Shown here one piece after another: positions 14,455 to 22,641 of a stretch of 23,221 nt of DNA. Source of the stretch: Pseudomonadota bacterium (lineage in GTDB: Bacteria > Myxococcota_A > Polyangia > Polyangiales > Polyangiaceae); contig JAEWRL010000007.1 in NCBI GenBank assembly GCA_023398955.1, positions 1 through 23,221 of the forward strand, written 5' to 3'. Below the pieces are notes generated by a model. The model worked only from the letters and a program-made list of their open reading frames with translations, was not told the origin of the DNA and searched no databases. Within the stretch, counting starts at the first letter, position 1; each line of letters begins with the position of its first letter. Position numbers and translations under genes: made by a program.

Positions 14455-15180
14455 TTAGGCCTGGACCTCCCTGAGGCGCACCCCTCGGTTCCTCCGCCAC
14501 CGTTGCACGATGACCCAGGCGACGACCGCCGCATGCCAGGGCCGCACGCCGCTCACCTCCTGCCCATAGACGGGCCGCACGGCGACTTCTCGGACCCGCA
14601 GGCCCCGGGAAGCCAGCAGGGCCAAGAGATCATTCGGATACCCGTAACGCGGCCATAAGGTTTCTAGAGGAAGGCGGAGCGCCGCCTGTGCTGCGAGGGC
14701 CGTGTAGCCACACTGGCTGTCGTCGATATCCAGGCCGGTGGTGGCACGCGTCAGCGCGGCGAGACAGCGGCCTGCCAGGCGTCGCATCGCCGGCATATTG
14801 CGCACTTCGGCGTGCACGAAGCGGTTCCCCTTTACGTAGTCGGCCTCGCCAGCAACGATTGGCGCGAGGAGGTTGGGAAGATCGGCGGGATCCATCTGCG
14901 CGTCGCCCCCCATCACCACTAGGATGTCTGCTCCGAGCGACAAGGCGCGGGCATAGCCCGTAGCGATGGCCGCGCCGACACCTCGGTTCGAGCCATGGAC
15001 GAGCAGCACGACGCGAGGATCGCCGGCCTCCCGCACGGCGGCGCAGGTTCCGTCATCGCTGCCGTCATCGACGACGACTATGACGTCGACCCAGGTAGGG
15101 ATGCCACGCAGCGTGGTGCGGATGAGTCGCTCCTCCCTGTACGCCGGCACTACTACGGCGATCCTGCAACCTTCGATCAT
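14455..15180 (-). CDS. Family 2 glycosyltransferase, dolichyl/polyprenyl-phosphate mannose synthase-like
   Basis: Predicted 241-residue GT-A fold protein. IAVVVPAYREERLI (7-20) opens the nucleotide-binding fold, VVVDDGSDDGT (35-45) holds the UDP/GDP-sugar contacts, and GGDAQMDPADL (91-101) is the metal-binding acidic motif. EADYVKGNRF (112-121) matches the acceptor-side motif of DPM1-like enzymes. These transfer a sugar (often mannose or glucose) from a nucleotide donor to a polyprenyl phosphate on the cytoplasmic face of the membrane. There is no C-terminal transmembrane region, so it is the short, DPM1-like soluble or peripheral form. The donor sugar cannot be read from the sequence. The start ATG 15180 is directly at the domain edge. 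It precedes the TonB/AgmX-like gene by 7 bp and is probably in the same transcript. Confidence 0.85.
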   Translation of the reverse strand: MIEGCRIAVVVPAYREERLIRTTLRGIPTWVDVIVVVDDGSDDGTCAAVREAGDPRVVLLVHGSNRGVGAAIATGYARALSLGADILVVMGGDAQMDPADLPNLLAPIVAGEADYVKGNRFVHAEVRNMPAMRRLAGRCLAALTRATTGLDIDDSQCGYTALAAQAALRLPLETLWPRYGYPNDLLALLASRGLRVREVAVRPVYGQEVSGVRPWHAAVVAWVIVQRWRRNRGVRLREVQA

Positions 15181-15248
15181 CGCACCTCGTTACCGCTCGG
15201 ACTCGTGAGTAGCAAGCTCTGACGGGTATTCGTGCTATTGGGCCTTCC

Positions 15249-15872
15249 GTGACCGTTCGACGCGCTCTCTTGTTAGGCCTCGTCGTGCTGCTCGTGCCAG
15301 CCGGCGCGTTCGTGTGGTCGTGGGCGACCTTTCCAAGCGACAGAACACCCGAGGGCGCCTACCTACGCGTGGTCAAGGCGGTGAACAACGGTCGGCCCGA
15401 GGAGTTCTTCGCCTATCTCGAGACGCCGGCCCAGCACGCTGCGTATACGATCCGGGATTACCGCAAGCAGTCCCTTCGTCTCGTTCGTGAACGCTTTCCC
15501 GAGCCGGAACGAGCCCGGTTGGCTGCTCAGTATGAAGCGGACGCGCGTGCAGCTGACGGCGCGGACGTTTTTGCAAACTACGCGCGCCAGCTCCACTGGC
15601 TGGATCGCTTGCGGCGAGACCTGAGCGGGGCAAAACAGGTCGAGATCCATGGCGAACGGGCGACCGTGGAGACCGCGAGGGGAACGCGCTACTCCTTTCG
15701 GAGACGAGAGAACGGCATCTGGGGGCTCACGATGTTCACCGCGACGCTGGTCTCCGAGGCGGAGAAAGCCGCTCGTGATCACCGATTGATCCAGACCGCG
15801 GCGGAAGATTATGCGCGAGCGAGCGCTGTGCCAGCGAGCGCCGCCCCCGAATCCCGAACTCAGACTCCCTGA
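15249..15872 (+). CDS. Membrane-anchored protein of unknown function, NTF2-like helical-beta domain possible
   Basis: Predicted 207 residues with an N-terminal signal-anchor (about 5-27) and a periplasmic part. The segment TPEGAYLRVVKAVNNGRPEEFFAY and the later strands (VEIHGERATVETARGTRY; RRRENGIWGLTMF) resemble small NTF2-like/DUF4878-type domains often found in envelope proteins, but this is a fold-level guess. The start GTG 15249 begins the hydrophobic segment after two residues. The tail is Ala-rich. It overlaps the 3' end of the convergent rhodanese gene by 13 bp, so the two mRNAs would be complementary at their ends. I do not recognise a function. Confidence 0.6.
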   Translation: MTVRRALLLGLVVLLVPAGAFVWSWATFPSDRTPEGAYLRVVKAVNNGRPEEFFAYLETPAQHAAYTIRDYRKQSLRLVRERFPEPERARLAAQYEADARAADGADVFANYARQLHWLDRLRRDLSGAKQVEIHGERATVETARGTRYSFRRRENGIWGLTMFTATLVSEAEKAARDHRLIQTAAEDYARASAVPASAAPESRTQTP

Positions 15873-16303
15873 CGTTCCATGTTGCGGAGGATGTCAGCGT
15901 AGCTGCGCTCTGGTGGATGGCCGAGCTCCACTGGCAGCCCCTTTCTCCCCCAGCCAGGGTCCAGGCGACCAAACGGGTCGCGCGACCCCTCCCAGCCCGT
16001 ACGTAACTCCCAGAGCTCGTCATACCCCAGGTCCCCCATGAGCTTCGCGGCCTGGAGTGAGCGGACGCCGGAGCGACAGCCCAGGATCAGCTTGTCTTCC
16101 AGCGCGAACTTGGCGCGCATGACCGCTTCGAAGCGCTCATTGGGGACCATCCCTGCAGGGCCGCGGTGAAGCAGTGGGACATTGTACGCACCTGGAACGT
16201 GCCCCTCCTCGAACTCTGGCTCGCTGCGTACGTCTACATATATGTGACCACCGGCGAGCAGATGCTTGGCTTCCTCGGGGTTGATACGGTGGAGCTTTGG
16301 CAT
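15860..16303 (-). CDS. Single-domain rhodanese-like sulfurtransferase
   Basis: Predicted 147-residue protein with the rhodanese fold: VDVRSEPEFEEGHVPGAYNV (23-42) and the active loop GCRSGVRS (75-82) with Cys76 as the likely persulfide-carrying residue. Single-domain rhodaneses move sulfane sulfur to acceptors such as cyanide, thiols or thioredoxin. The GMVPNERF segment and GCRSGVRS loop are closest to the plant senescence-associated/STR type. There is no signal peptide, so a cytosolic location is likely. The ATG at 16303 is chosen over one at 16321 because MPKLHRINPEEAK starts the domain. It converges on the membrane-anchored protein with 13 bp overlap. Confidence 0.88.
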   Translation of the reverse strand: MPKLHRINPEEAKHLLAGGHIYVDVRSEPEFEEGHVPGAYNVPLLHRGPAGMVPNERFEAVMRAKFALEDKLILGCRSGVRSLQAAKLMGDLGYDELWELRTGWEGSRDPFGRLDPGWGRKGLPVELGHPPERSYADILRNMERQGV

Positions 16304-16730
16304 GGGTCGCCAAGCTAGCACTCGGAGCCACAGACGTCAGCGGTCGTTCCGGCCCGGGGGTCAACGCCATCGGGAACTCCGTGGTTCGCTGTCTGCCAAG
16401 TTTGGAATGGCCTCGGCGTGCGGCGGGGTTGCTCGCGAATCCGCTGGCACCGGGCCCAGGTGTCGAGTAAGGCTAGCAGTCAATCAGTGTTCCCGCGCGA
16501 GCCACGGCTCGTTCGAAGGGAGCCACCCTTGAAGCTTCTTGGATCATGGGCCTTTACCGAGCACTCCAGTCGACGCGCGGGCAAGCGGCGAGTGAGCCGC
16601 GTTCGGGGAGTGCTGTGACGTGGGCGGCAGGGCCAGGTGCGGAAGCGGGGAAGGAGTTTGCGGTCGCGAGGCGCAGGCGCCCGTCTCAGTCGGGAAGGGT
16701 GACGGATGGCGAGGGAGATGAGTTGGCACT
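16304..16730. promoter_or_regulatory. Divergent intergenic region, rhodanese / RNase J
   Basis: 427 bp between divergent starts. I see no RNA gene or convincing ORF. Two dyads stand out: CGAGCC-AC-GGCTCG at 16498-16511, operator-like with a 2-nt centre, and GCGGC-GAGTGA-GCCGC at 16585-16600, able to form a small hairpin. The region just before RNase J (16711-16740) is purine-rich with several GGGAG/GGAGG-like sites. Because many RNase J genes have long, self-regulated leaders, a long 5' UTR is possible but not demonstrated. Confidence 0.35.
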
Positions 16731-18407
16731 TTGGAGGGGGAACGAGCGGAGTTTTCCTTGCCAGAGCCACAACGCGTGCGACTGATCCCTCTCGGCGGCC
16801 TCGGTGAGATTGGGGCCAACTGCCTTGCTCTGGAGCAGGACGGCGAAATAGTCCTCATCGATTGCGGGATCTGCTTCCCAACCGATGACTTGGGACTAGA
16901 GCTTTGGCACCCTGACTTCCGCTGGCTACGGGAGCATGCCAGCCAAGTTGCCGGCGTCTTTCTGACTCATGGTCACGAGGACCACATCGGAGCTCTGCCC
17001 TACTTCCTCGAAGAGTTCGAGGTGCCCATTTGGGGTCCCTCTCACGCGCTGGAGCTGGTGAAACGTCGCCTCAGCGAGCACGAGCACGACCCGAACAGCG
17101 TGTCGCTGACCGCCGCCATGCCCGGGCATAGGTATACCGTTGGGCCCTTTCAGATCGAGCCGATTCGCGTCGCGCACTCGATCACTGAAGCGACAGCCCT
17201 GAAGATTGACTCCGCAGTCGGTACGATCCTTCATACTGGGGACTTCAACCTCGATCCGAGTCCGCCCGATGGTGAGCCGACGGATGAAGCTCGCTTGTCC
17301 GCGATCGGCGACGAGGGGGTTGCTCTGCTCCTCAGTGACAGCACGAACGTGGACGTGGAGTCACGCCCGGGTTCGGAGGTTGCCGTCGGCTCTGCGCTGG
17401 ACCGCATCGTGGCAGACAGCGCCCAACGCGTTGTCGTTGCGGTGTTCGCGAGCAACGTCCAACGCTTGATCCTCCTCGGGCGTATCGCGGCTCGGCATGG
17501 CCGACGTATCTGTCTCCTGGGCCGCAGCCTCAATACGCAGGTGGAGGTTGCGACGAAGCTGGGGCGGCTGCAATGGCCCAGTGACCTCCTGGTCAGCGCG
17601 GAGCGTGTCGCGGAGTGGCCGCCCGAGAAGGTCCTCGTCCTTGCCGGCGGGACTCAAGCGGAGCCCAACTCTGCGTTGCGGCGCCTCGCTTCCGGTTCCT
17701 CCAGGTGGTTGCAGTTGCAGGAGGGGGACACGGTCGTTCTCTCGAGCAGGATCATCCCCGGCAACGAACGCCTGGTTTTCACGATGTTGTGTGACCTGCA
17801 GCGTAGGGGAGTTCGGGTGATCACCCGCGAGGCCTATCCGGATGTCCACACGAGCGGCCACGCCGGGCGCAGCGAGCAGCAGCGGATGATCGAGATGATT
17901 CGCCCGCGCGCATTTCTGCCGGTGCATGGTACCTTGCACCACCTGCGACGCCACCAGATGCTCGCCAAAGACTGCGGGATCGGGACTACCCTCGTCATCG
18001 AGAACGGCACTGTCGCCGAGTTCGATGGTGAGAGCCTCGCCGTCGCAGGTACGGTTCCCCACGGCAAGATCGCGATTGCATGGGGCGGGGAGCGCATCGA
18101 TGACGGAGCGCTCCGGGAAAGACACGACCTTGCTCGGTTCGGCGTCGCCGTCGTCTCCGTGGTGCTGGACGAGGTAGGACGCTTGGCGGTGCCGCCCCGC
18201 GTCTCTGCGCGGGGGTTGGCTAGTCTCGATGAGGAGGTGGAACGAACGCTCCGCTCGGTCGAGCGAGAGGTCGCTCTCTCCCTGCAGCGCTCGCGGTCGC
18301 GGGCGGGCAACGGTATTGCGGAGGACATTCGCCGAGCGGCAAGGCGGCAGTTTTCCGAGCTCTGCGGCTGTCGTCCGGTAGTCGAAGTACACCTCATTCG
18401 GCTATGA
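16731..18407 (+). CDS. rnj: Ribonuclease J (metallo-beta-lactamase/beta-CASP RNase)
   Basis: Predicted 558 residues, the usual RNase J length. The N-terminal metallo-beta-lactamase core opens with RLIPLGGLGEIGANC and carries the zinc motif HGHEDHIGA (His80, His82, Asp84, His85), AHSITEA and HTGDFNLD. The beta-CASP insert includes SDSTNVDVESRPGSE, VAVFASNVQRLI and LAGGTQAEPNSALRRLA. The core returns with SSRIIPGNE and the C-terminal PVHGTLHHLRRH. The enzyme combines 5'-3' exonuclease and endonuclease activity for mRNA decay and rRNA maturation in the cytoplasm. The start is uncertain: TTG 16731 gives the longest frame, but TTG 16758 or GTG 16779 would also leave the domain intact; upstream ATGs at 16706 and 16718 are out of frame. 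Confidence 0.92.
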   Translation: MEGERAEFSLPEPQRVRLIPLGGLGEIGANCLALEQDGEIVLIDCGICFPTDDLGLELWHPDFRWLREHASQVAGVFLTHGHEDHIGALPYFLEEFEVPIWGPSHALELVKRRLSEHEHDPNSVSLTAAMPGHRYTVGPFQIEPIRVAHSITEATALKIDSAVGTILHTGDFNLDPSPPDGEPTDEARLSAIGDEGVALLLSDSTNVDVESRPGSEVAVGSALDRIVADSAQRVVVAVFASNVQRLILLGRIAARHGRRICLLGRSLNTQVEVATKLGRLQWPSDLLVSAERVAEWPPEKVLVLAGGTQAEPNSALRRLASGSSRWLQLQEGDTVVLSSRIIPGNERLVFTMLCDLQRRGVRVITREAYPDVHTSGHAGRSEQQRMIEMIRPRAFLPVHGTLHHLRRHQMLAKDCGIGTTLVIENGTVAEFDGESLAVAGTVPHGKIAIAWGGERIDDGALRERHDLARFGVAVVSVVLDEVGRLAVPPRVSARGLASLDEEVERTLRSVEREVALSLQRSRSRAGNGIAEDIRRAARRQFSELCGCRPVVEVHLIRL

Positions 18408-18512
18408 GTCGAAGCGCACCCAGTTGGCGATGATGAGCGTGAGCGCGATTCTCGAAGGGCCGCTGGCGTTTGGCTGCCTATCGCGTCAGGTATTGGACAC
18501 GAGGAGGATCGT

Positions 18513-19535
18513 GTGAAGCTCATGACTGTGAAATGGCTGGCAGCGTTGGTGTTCGGCGGCAGCCTGTCGGGATTCTCTTGCGACCAAGGCACCGCCCCCG
18601 TGCTTCCGGCGGCCGCGGAGTCACGTCAGGTCAGTCGGCCGCGTGTTGCCGCGCCGAAGAGGGCGTCGCCGGCGGCTGCGAGCCCAGCGCCGCTGTCTGC
18701 GATCCCGGTACCTGATCGCTTGGTCGCCATTGGAGATCTGCACGGCGACCTTGCGGCGACGAAGGAGGCGCTCCGGCTGGCGGGTGCCATTGACGCATCC
18801 GACCGCTGGATAGGGGAGGATCTCACCATCGTGCAGACGGGGGACGTTCTGGACCGAGGCAACGACGAGCCCGAGATCTACCAGCTCCTTTGGGATTTGG
18901 GGCGTGCCGCGGAGCCGCACGGCGGCCGTGTCGTGCTCCTGAACGGGAACCACGAGCTCATGAATGCGGCGGGCGATCTGCGCTATGTGACGGAGAACGG
19001 CTTGGAAGACTTTGCCCATGTCGACGCAGGAGCTCTTGACGCCCAGGGCGTGCAGGTCCCGTCTTCGGTGCGCGGGCGTTTGGCGGCATTCCTCCCGGGG
19101 GGGGCCTGGGCCGTGCGCCTTGCCGAGAACCCGATCGTGGCCCTGGTGGGGGACACGCTATTCGCTCACGGCGGGGTCAGGCAGGAGCACGTGTCCTTTG
19201 GTCTTGCGAAGCTGAACCGACTGGCGTCGGAGTGGCTACGCGGGGACCTGGACGCGCCACCTGGGGTGCTTACCGGAACGGAAGCACCCGTATGGACACG
19301 CCGTTACTCGGAGCAAAGCCCCGCCCCGGATGTCTGCCGGGAGCTCGAGGCCATCCTGCAGAGTGTCGGGGCGAAGCGCATGGTGGTGGGGCACACGGTG
19401 CAGTCTGCGGGGATCGCGGCGGGTTGCGAGCGGAAGCTTTGGCGCATCGACGTCGGACTCTCCGCGTACTACGGGGCGGGTCCCACGCAAGTACTCGAGA
19501 TCGACGACGGTACGGCGAAGGTGCTCAGCGAGTGA
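18513..19535 (+). CDS. Exported PPP-family (Shewanella-like) phosphatase, possible lipoprotein
   Basis: Predicted 340 residues. A signal-peptide-like N terminus ends in GFSC (Cys23), a weak lipobox, followed by an Ala/Pro linker (about 28-65). The phosphatase core has the PPP signatures GDLHGD (74-79), GDVLDRG (110-116), GNHELMN (145-151), a later FAHGG and VGHT. The GNHExMN form is typical of Shewanella-like protein phosphatases (SLP), a bacterial-type branch of the PPP superfamily. It uses two metal ions to hydrolyse phosphoserine/threonine or small phosphoesters. Because it appears exported, a periplasmic or envelope substrate is likelier than a cytosolic phosphoprotein. The start GTG 18513 is fixed by a good Shine-Dalgarno, GAGGAGG at 18501-18507. 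Confidence 0.84.
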   Translation: MKLMTVKWLAALVFGGSLSGFSCDQGTAPVLPAAAESRQVSRPRVAAPKRASPAAASPAPLSAIPVPDRLVAIGDLHGDLAATKEALRLAGAIDASDRWIGEDLTIVQTGDVLDRGNDEPEIYQLLWDLGRAAEPHGGRVVLLNGNHELMNAAGDLRYVTENGLEDFAHVDAGALDAQGVQVPSSVRGRLAAFLPGGAWAVRLAENPIVALVGDTLFAHGGVRQEHVSFGLAKLNRLASEWLRGDLDAPPGVLTGTEAPVWTRRYSEQSPAPDVCRELEAILQSVGAKRMVVGHTVQSAGIAAGCERKLWRIDVGLSAYYGAGPTQVLEIDDGTAKVLSE

Positions 19536-19572
19536 GTCCGCCGGGGCCCGCCGCAGCATTGGCTGTGCGCCT

Positions 19573-20178
19573 CTAGGCGTTTGGCGTCGACTCGCTCCGG
19601 AAGATTTCGACGCGCTCCATGAGCTGGTCTTCGTTGGGCCGATCCGCGCGTCCACGAGGCACGTTCGCGAGCTTCTTGACGACTTCCAGGCCGGCGATGA
19701 CTCGCCCAAACACGGCGTGGCGGCCGTCCAGATGCGGCGTGGGTCCCTCGGTGATGAAGAACTGGGAGCCATTCGTGCCCGGTCCGGCGTTGGCCATGGA
19801 TAAGACACCCGGACCATCGTGCTTGAGCTCCGGGTGGAACTCGTCGGCGAAGCGATAGCCCGGTCCGCCGGTGCCCCAACGCATCGCCGAGCGATCATCG
19901 TCGTGGCGACTGAAGGGGTCCCCAACCTGAACCATGAACCCAGGAATCACCCGGTGGAACCGAACCCCTTCGTAGAGGGACGTGCCCTGCATGGATTCGC
20001 CTGTCTTCGGATCCTTCCAGTCGATGGTGCCGAGCGCGAGCCCAACGAAGTTGGCGACGGTCTTCGGTGCCCGCTGCTCCTCGAGGCGCACGACGATCGT
20101 GCCCTGGGTCGTTTGCAGGCGCGCATAGAGGTCGCCAGAGCCCTCTACATCGATTGCTGGGAATTGCGGTTCTGTCAT
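19573..20178 (-). CDS. Cyclophilin-type peptidyl-prolyl cis-trans isomerase
   Basis: Predicted 201-residue cyclophilin, a catalyst of proline isomerisation in protein folding. Core motifs are VRFHRVIPGFMVQVGDP (with the catalytic Arg), GPGVLSMANAGPGTNGSQFFIT (split here as GVLSMANAGPG and NGSQFFIT) and LDGRHAVFGRVIAG. There is an insertion SRHDDDRSAMRWGTGGPGYR between the first two, common in bacterial forms with extended loops. The first 20 residues carry no signal peptide, so it is cytosolic. An extra N-terminal IDVEGSGDLYARLQT strand precedes the usual QGTIVVRLEE start. It converges with the phosphatase gene, with 37 bp between stops and no clear terminator. Confidence 0.93.
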   Translation of the reverse strand: MTEPQFPAIDVEGSGDLYARLQTTQGTIVVRLEEQRAPKTVANFVGLALGTIDWKDPKTGESMQGTSLYEGVRFHRVIPGFMVQVGDPFSRHDDDRSAMRWGTGGPGYRFADEFHPELKHDGPGVLSMANAGPGTNGSQFFITEGPTPHLDGRHAVFGRVIAGLEVVKKLANVPRGRADRPNEDQLMERVEIFRSESTPNA

Positions 20179-20302
20179 CGATTTCTCCTCGTTCAGATGC
20201 CCCGAGCTCCGGAGCCCTTCAACGGTGCCGGTCGGTTATAGGGCACGTGGGCGTCGCAGTCACCCGTCGGATGCAGGAAGCTCGGTCCCGTGGGATCTGG
20301 GT

Positions 20303-21001
20303 TCAATCGCCGAGAGCGATGGCGGAGCTTCCGAGTGGGCGGTCACAGGTCACGCATACCCCCGGCACTTTGGAGTTCAGGTACACCTCTGCGCAATTGG
20401 AACAAACGCGCGCATCTCGCTCGAAGGAGATGGCCTCGTTGCTCGCCGCGCAGTCACGCCCCACGACTGGAAAGCCCTCGACTCGAACCCGTTCCCCAGA
20501 GCCCTGCGTCGGCTTGGGGAGCTTATCCATGAAGGAGCGCTTGACTTCGATGACGTCCGGCACGCGCTGCGCGGCCTCTTGGATAGCCCAGGCTGCGGCC
20601 AGCGATTGCGGGCCGAGGGGGATGCGCAGCGTAAGCTCCGGTCCCTTGGCTAGGAGGGCGTCCCGCGCGATCCACAGGCGCTCCAGATCACACCACAGTA
20701 TGCGCTCGAGTTCCCCCGATTCGACGGCGATCCCGGCATCCCCGACCCGCACGGGGTGGACGCCTGACGCTCCGAGCCAGAAGGCGACTGCGTAGCCGAT
20801 GATGGCTGCAGCGAGGAGCCAAGTGCCATGACCGAGGGGAGGGTCCGCTATCCACTGTGCGTACACGCCAGCGCCAGCGAACACGGAAGCGGCGAGGCCT
20901 GCATAGAACGCTGGCCGCGTCGTTTGCGTCGCCTCGGGGAGGAAGCGTTGCTCGTACAAGTGACGCTTCTGCGTCTTCTTCTTGGAAGCGTGTCGTGCCA
21001 T
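20303..21001 (-). CDS. Two-TM membrane protein with C-terminal zinc ribbon
   Basis: Predicted 232 residues. The N terminus is Lys/Arg-rich (ARHASKKKTQKRHLYEQRF), then two transmembrane helices (about 30-52 and 60-80). A soluble cytoplasmic part follows with the pattern VGDAGIAVESGELERILWCDLERLWI, resembling a PH-like beta domain. The C terminus ends in a zinc ribbon: CSNC, 12 residues, CVTC. I do not recognise a specific family. By topology it is probably an inner-membrane protein with a metal-stabilised cytosolic tail. The start at ATG 21001 is chosen because the basic N terminus follows immediately; the frame continues to 21139. It is on the same strand as the cyclophilin, 124 bp ahead of that start. 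Confidence 0.6.
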   Translation of the reverse strand: MARHASKKKTQKRHLYEQRFLPEATQTTRPAFYAGLAASVFAGAGVYAQWIADPPLGHGTWLLAAAIIGYAVAFWLGASGVHPVRVGDAGIAVESGELERILWCDLERLWIARDALLAKGPELTLRIPLGPQSLAAAWAIQEAAQRVPDVIEVKRSFMDKLPKPTQGSGERVRVEGFPVVGRDCAASNEAISFERDARVCSNCAEVYLNSKVPGVCVTCDRPLGSSAIALGD

Positions 21002-21258
21002 GGCCCGTAGCAGGTAGTAGGCTAGTCGTGCCGGCTCCGGATGGGTACCCAGAAACGCCGCCGAGTGCGTCGGTGAGCGGGTGGTTCTCCCGCCGTCAGT
21101 CATTCCGAACCTACTGGTCAGTCTACCGACACGCCCCAATGCGTCCGCCGTTGCAGCAGTGGCGCTCGCCGTCCTGCAGCCGTCGACGTCCCATGTCGGC
21201 TGGCACAGTCCTGATTACGGTGGTTGCCGCGAGCGCTCCGTAGTGCGAGATAGGTCGG

Positions 21259-22320
21259 GTGTCTCGCCACGCTGCTTCCCGCTTTCGCTTCCCGCGCACG
21301 GCCCTTGGAGCGTTGCTTGGTGTTGCCTGCGCTGCAGCGCCTGCCCCAACAGCCTTGGCGGAACCGCCGCACGTCCAGAGGAGCGAACGGGCGCGGGCAT
21401 CAGAGAGTCGACCAGTCATTGGTGGCGTGCACGCACCTCGCGTGACGAAGCTTTGGGAAGCTGCTGCTGGCGGGGTCGGGAGGGCCGTTGCAGTGGATCG
21501 CGAGGCAGACCTCGTGGCCTACTCCGATGGTTCCAGCGTGCAGCTCTACCGACTCAGTCAGCAGGAGCTCACGAAGGAGGTGTCACCCTGCCCCGAGGTG
21601 CTGCGCGGTGGACTCAAGGTTCGTGCGGGGGCGCTCGTCGTTGCTTGCACGGATCGCATCGCGTACCTCGATCCCACGACGGGGGAAGTGCGCGGGCGGC
21701 TCGCTACCCACAAGGCTCCGATGACAGCGGTTGCGTTCCAGGCGGGATGGGTCGCGGCGGGTCATAGGGACGGGGTGGTTCGTATCTACTCGCTCTCCGA
21801 AAGCAGCGTGCGCGAGATCCACGTGCCCGGCCCACCGGTGGATGTCAAGGCTCTCGCCCTGTCACCGGATGGTCGCATCGTCGTCGTTGCCTGGGTTCAG
21901 GGATCCATCTGGTGGTGGTCCCTCGACGAGCCTGAACGCCACCACGAGCTTCGACGCTACGAGCGCGAGGCCGACGCGCTCGCCTTCAGCGGAGACGGTA
22001 CCCTTCTCGTCGAGGAAGGTGAAGAGAGGCAGACTTCGGTCTGGAGGTTCGCGGCGCCGCCCACTCTGCAGGTCCAGTTACGGCAGGGTGAGTGGGTCAA
22101 GTGTTTCCTGGTAACGCCGGACGCTGAGTGGCTCGTCCGTGCCGGATCCGAAGGTATCGATTTGGCAGAGATCCGGGGTCCGCGGCGCATCGAACTGGAC
22201 GCGCGCGCGCCTGTCGAGGATGCCGCGTTCGACGAAGGAGCGACCATCATCGCGGCCGCGGACCGCGCAGGACGCCTGACGTTGTTTGGTGTCGCCAGCG
22301 AGCGAAGGGCTAGGGACTGA
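21259..22320 (+). CDS. Secreted WD40-like beta-propeller protein
   Basis: Predicted 353 residues with a signal peptide and likely cleavage after ALA (about residue 34). The mature part has degenerate WD/YVTN-like repeats, for example AVDREADLVAYSDGSSVQLY, MTAVAFQAGWVAAGHRDGVV, KALALSPDGRIVVVAWVQGS and ADALAFSGDGTLLVEEGEER. About seven repeats would make a single propeller. It has no enzymatic motif, so a binding or scaffold role in the periplasm or at the surface is likely. The GTG start at 21259 is directly before the signal peptide. The 257 bp upstream, shared with the divergent zinc-ribbon gene, shows no clear promoter. The short purine run AAAGGAGGG after its stop (22324-22332) has no good start codon behind it. 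Confidence 0.72.
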   Translation: MSRHAASRFRFPRTALGALLGVACAAAPAPTALAEPPHVQRSERARASESRPVIGGVHAPRVTKLWEAAAGGVGRAVAVDREADLVAYSDGSSVQLYRLSQQELTKEVSPCPEVLRGGLKVRAGALVVACTDRIAYLDPTTGEVRGRLATHKAPMTAVAFQAGWVAAGHRDGVVRIYSLSESSVREIHVPGPPVDVKALALSPDGRIVVVAWVQGSIWWWSLDEPERHHELRRYEREADALAFSGDGTLLVEEGEERQTSVWRFAAPPTLQVQLRQGEWVKCFLVTPDAEWLVRAGSEGIDLAEIRGPRRIELDARAPVEDAAFDEGATIIAAADRAGRLTLFGVASERRARD

Positions 22321-22380
22321 CTTCAAAGGAGGGATTCGAGCCCGAGCCCAGGGCGCGGAGGTGCCCGGAGTCCGAGGCGC

Positions 22381-22641
22381 TTGTCGGCAGCAACGAATTC
22401 GCCAGCGACTCCCGTTGCTCGCGCCGTCCGAGATGACTACCGATTCGTACCTCCTGGGCTCATGCCGTGCGAACTGCCGTTGTCGCTTCAACATCCCGCA
22501 GTAGACGGGATGACCCGAAGGCTCACCGTGATGGATGAGAATGGAAGCTCCTCCGCATTGAGCGCGCGGGCCAGCCTGTGGCACGACCGGAAGCGGATTG
22601 GTGATCGCTATGAGGTCGACAACACTGTGGTGGCTGGATGA
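22381..22641 (+). pseudogene. Possible truncated Ser/Thr protein kinase N terminus
   Basis: An open frame here ends ...RKRIGDRYEVDNTVVAG and a TGA at 22639-22641. GDRYEV followed by a hydrophobic strand and AG is the usual opening of myxobacterial Hanks-type kinases, where the glycine-rich ATP loop GGMG would follow. Only the first strand remains, so the gene would have been cut at about 22636-22638, next to the insertion-sequence debris. The upstream part (22381-22530) shows no motif; in-frame ATGs at 22510 and 22531 could be starts. The similarity covers only about 12 residues, so this is a tentative call. Alternatives are a chance match or a short hypothetical gene. Confidence 0.35.

Noticed and set aside
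17361..18392. Long minus-strand open frame (343 codons) opposite RNase J
   Set aside because: It lies entirely antisense to a confidently identified RNase J, has no recognisable domain, and long antisense frames are expected in high-GC DNA.
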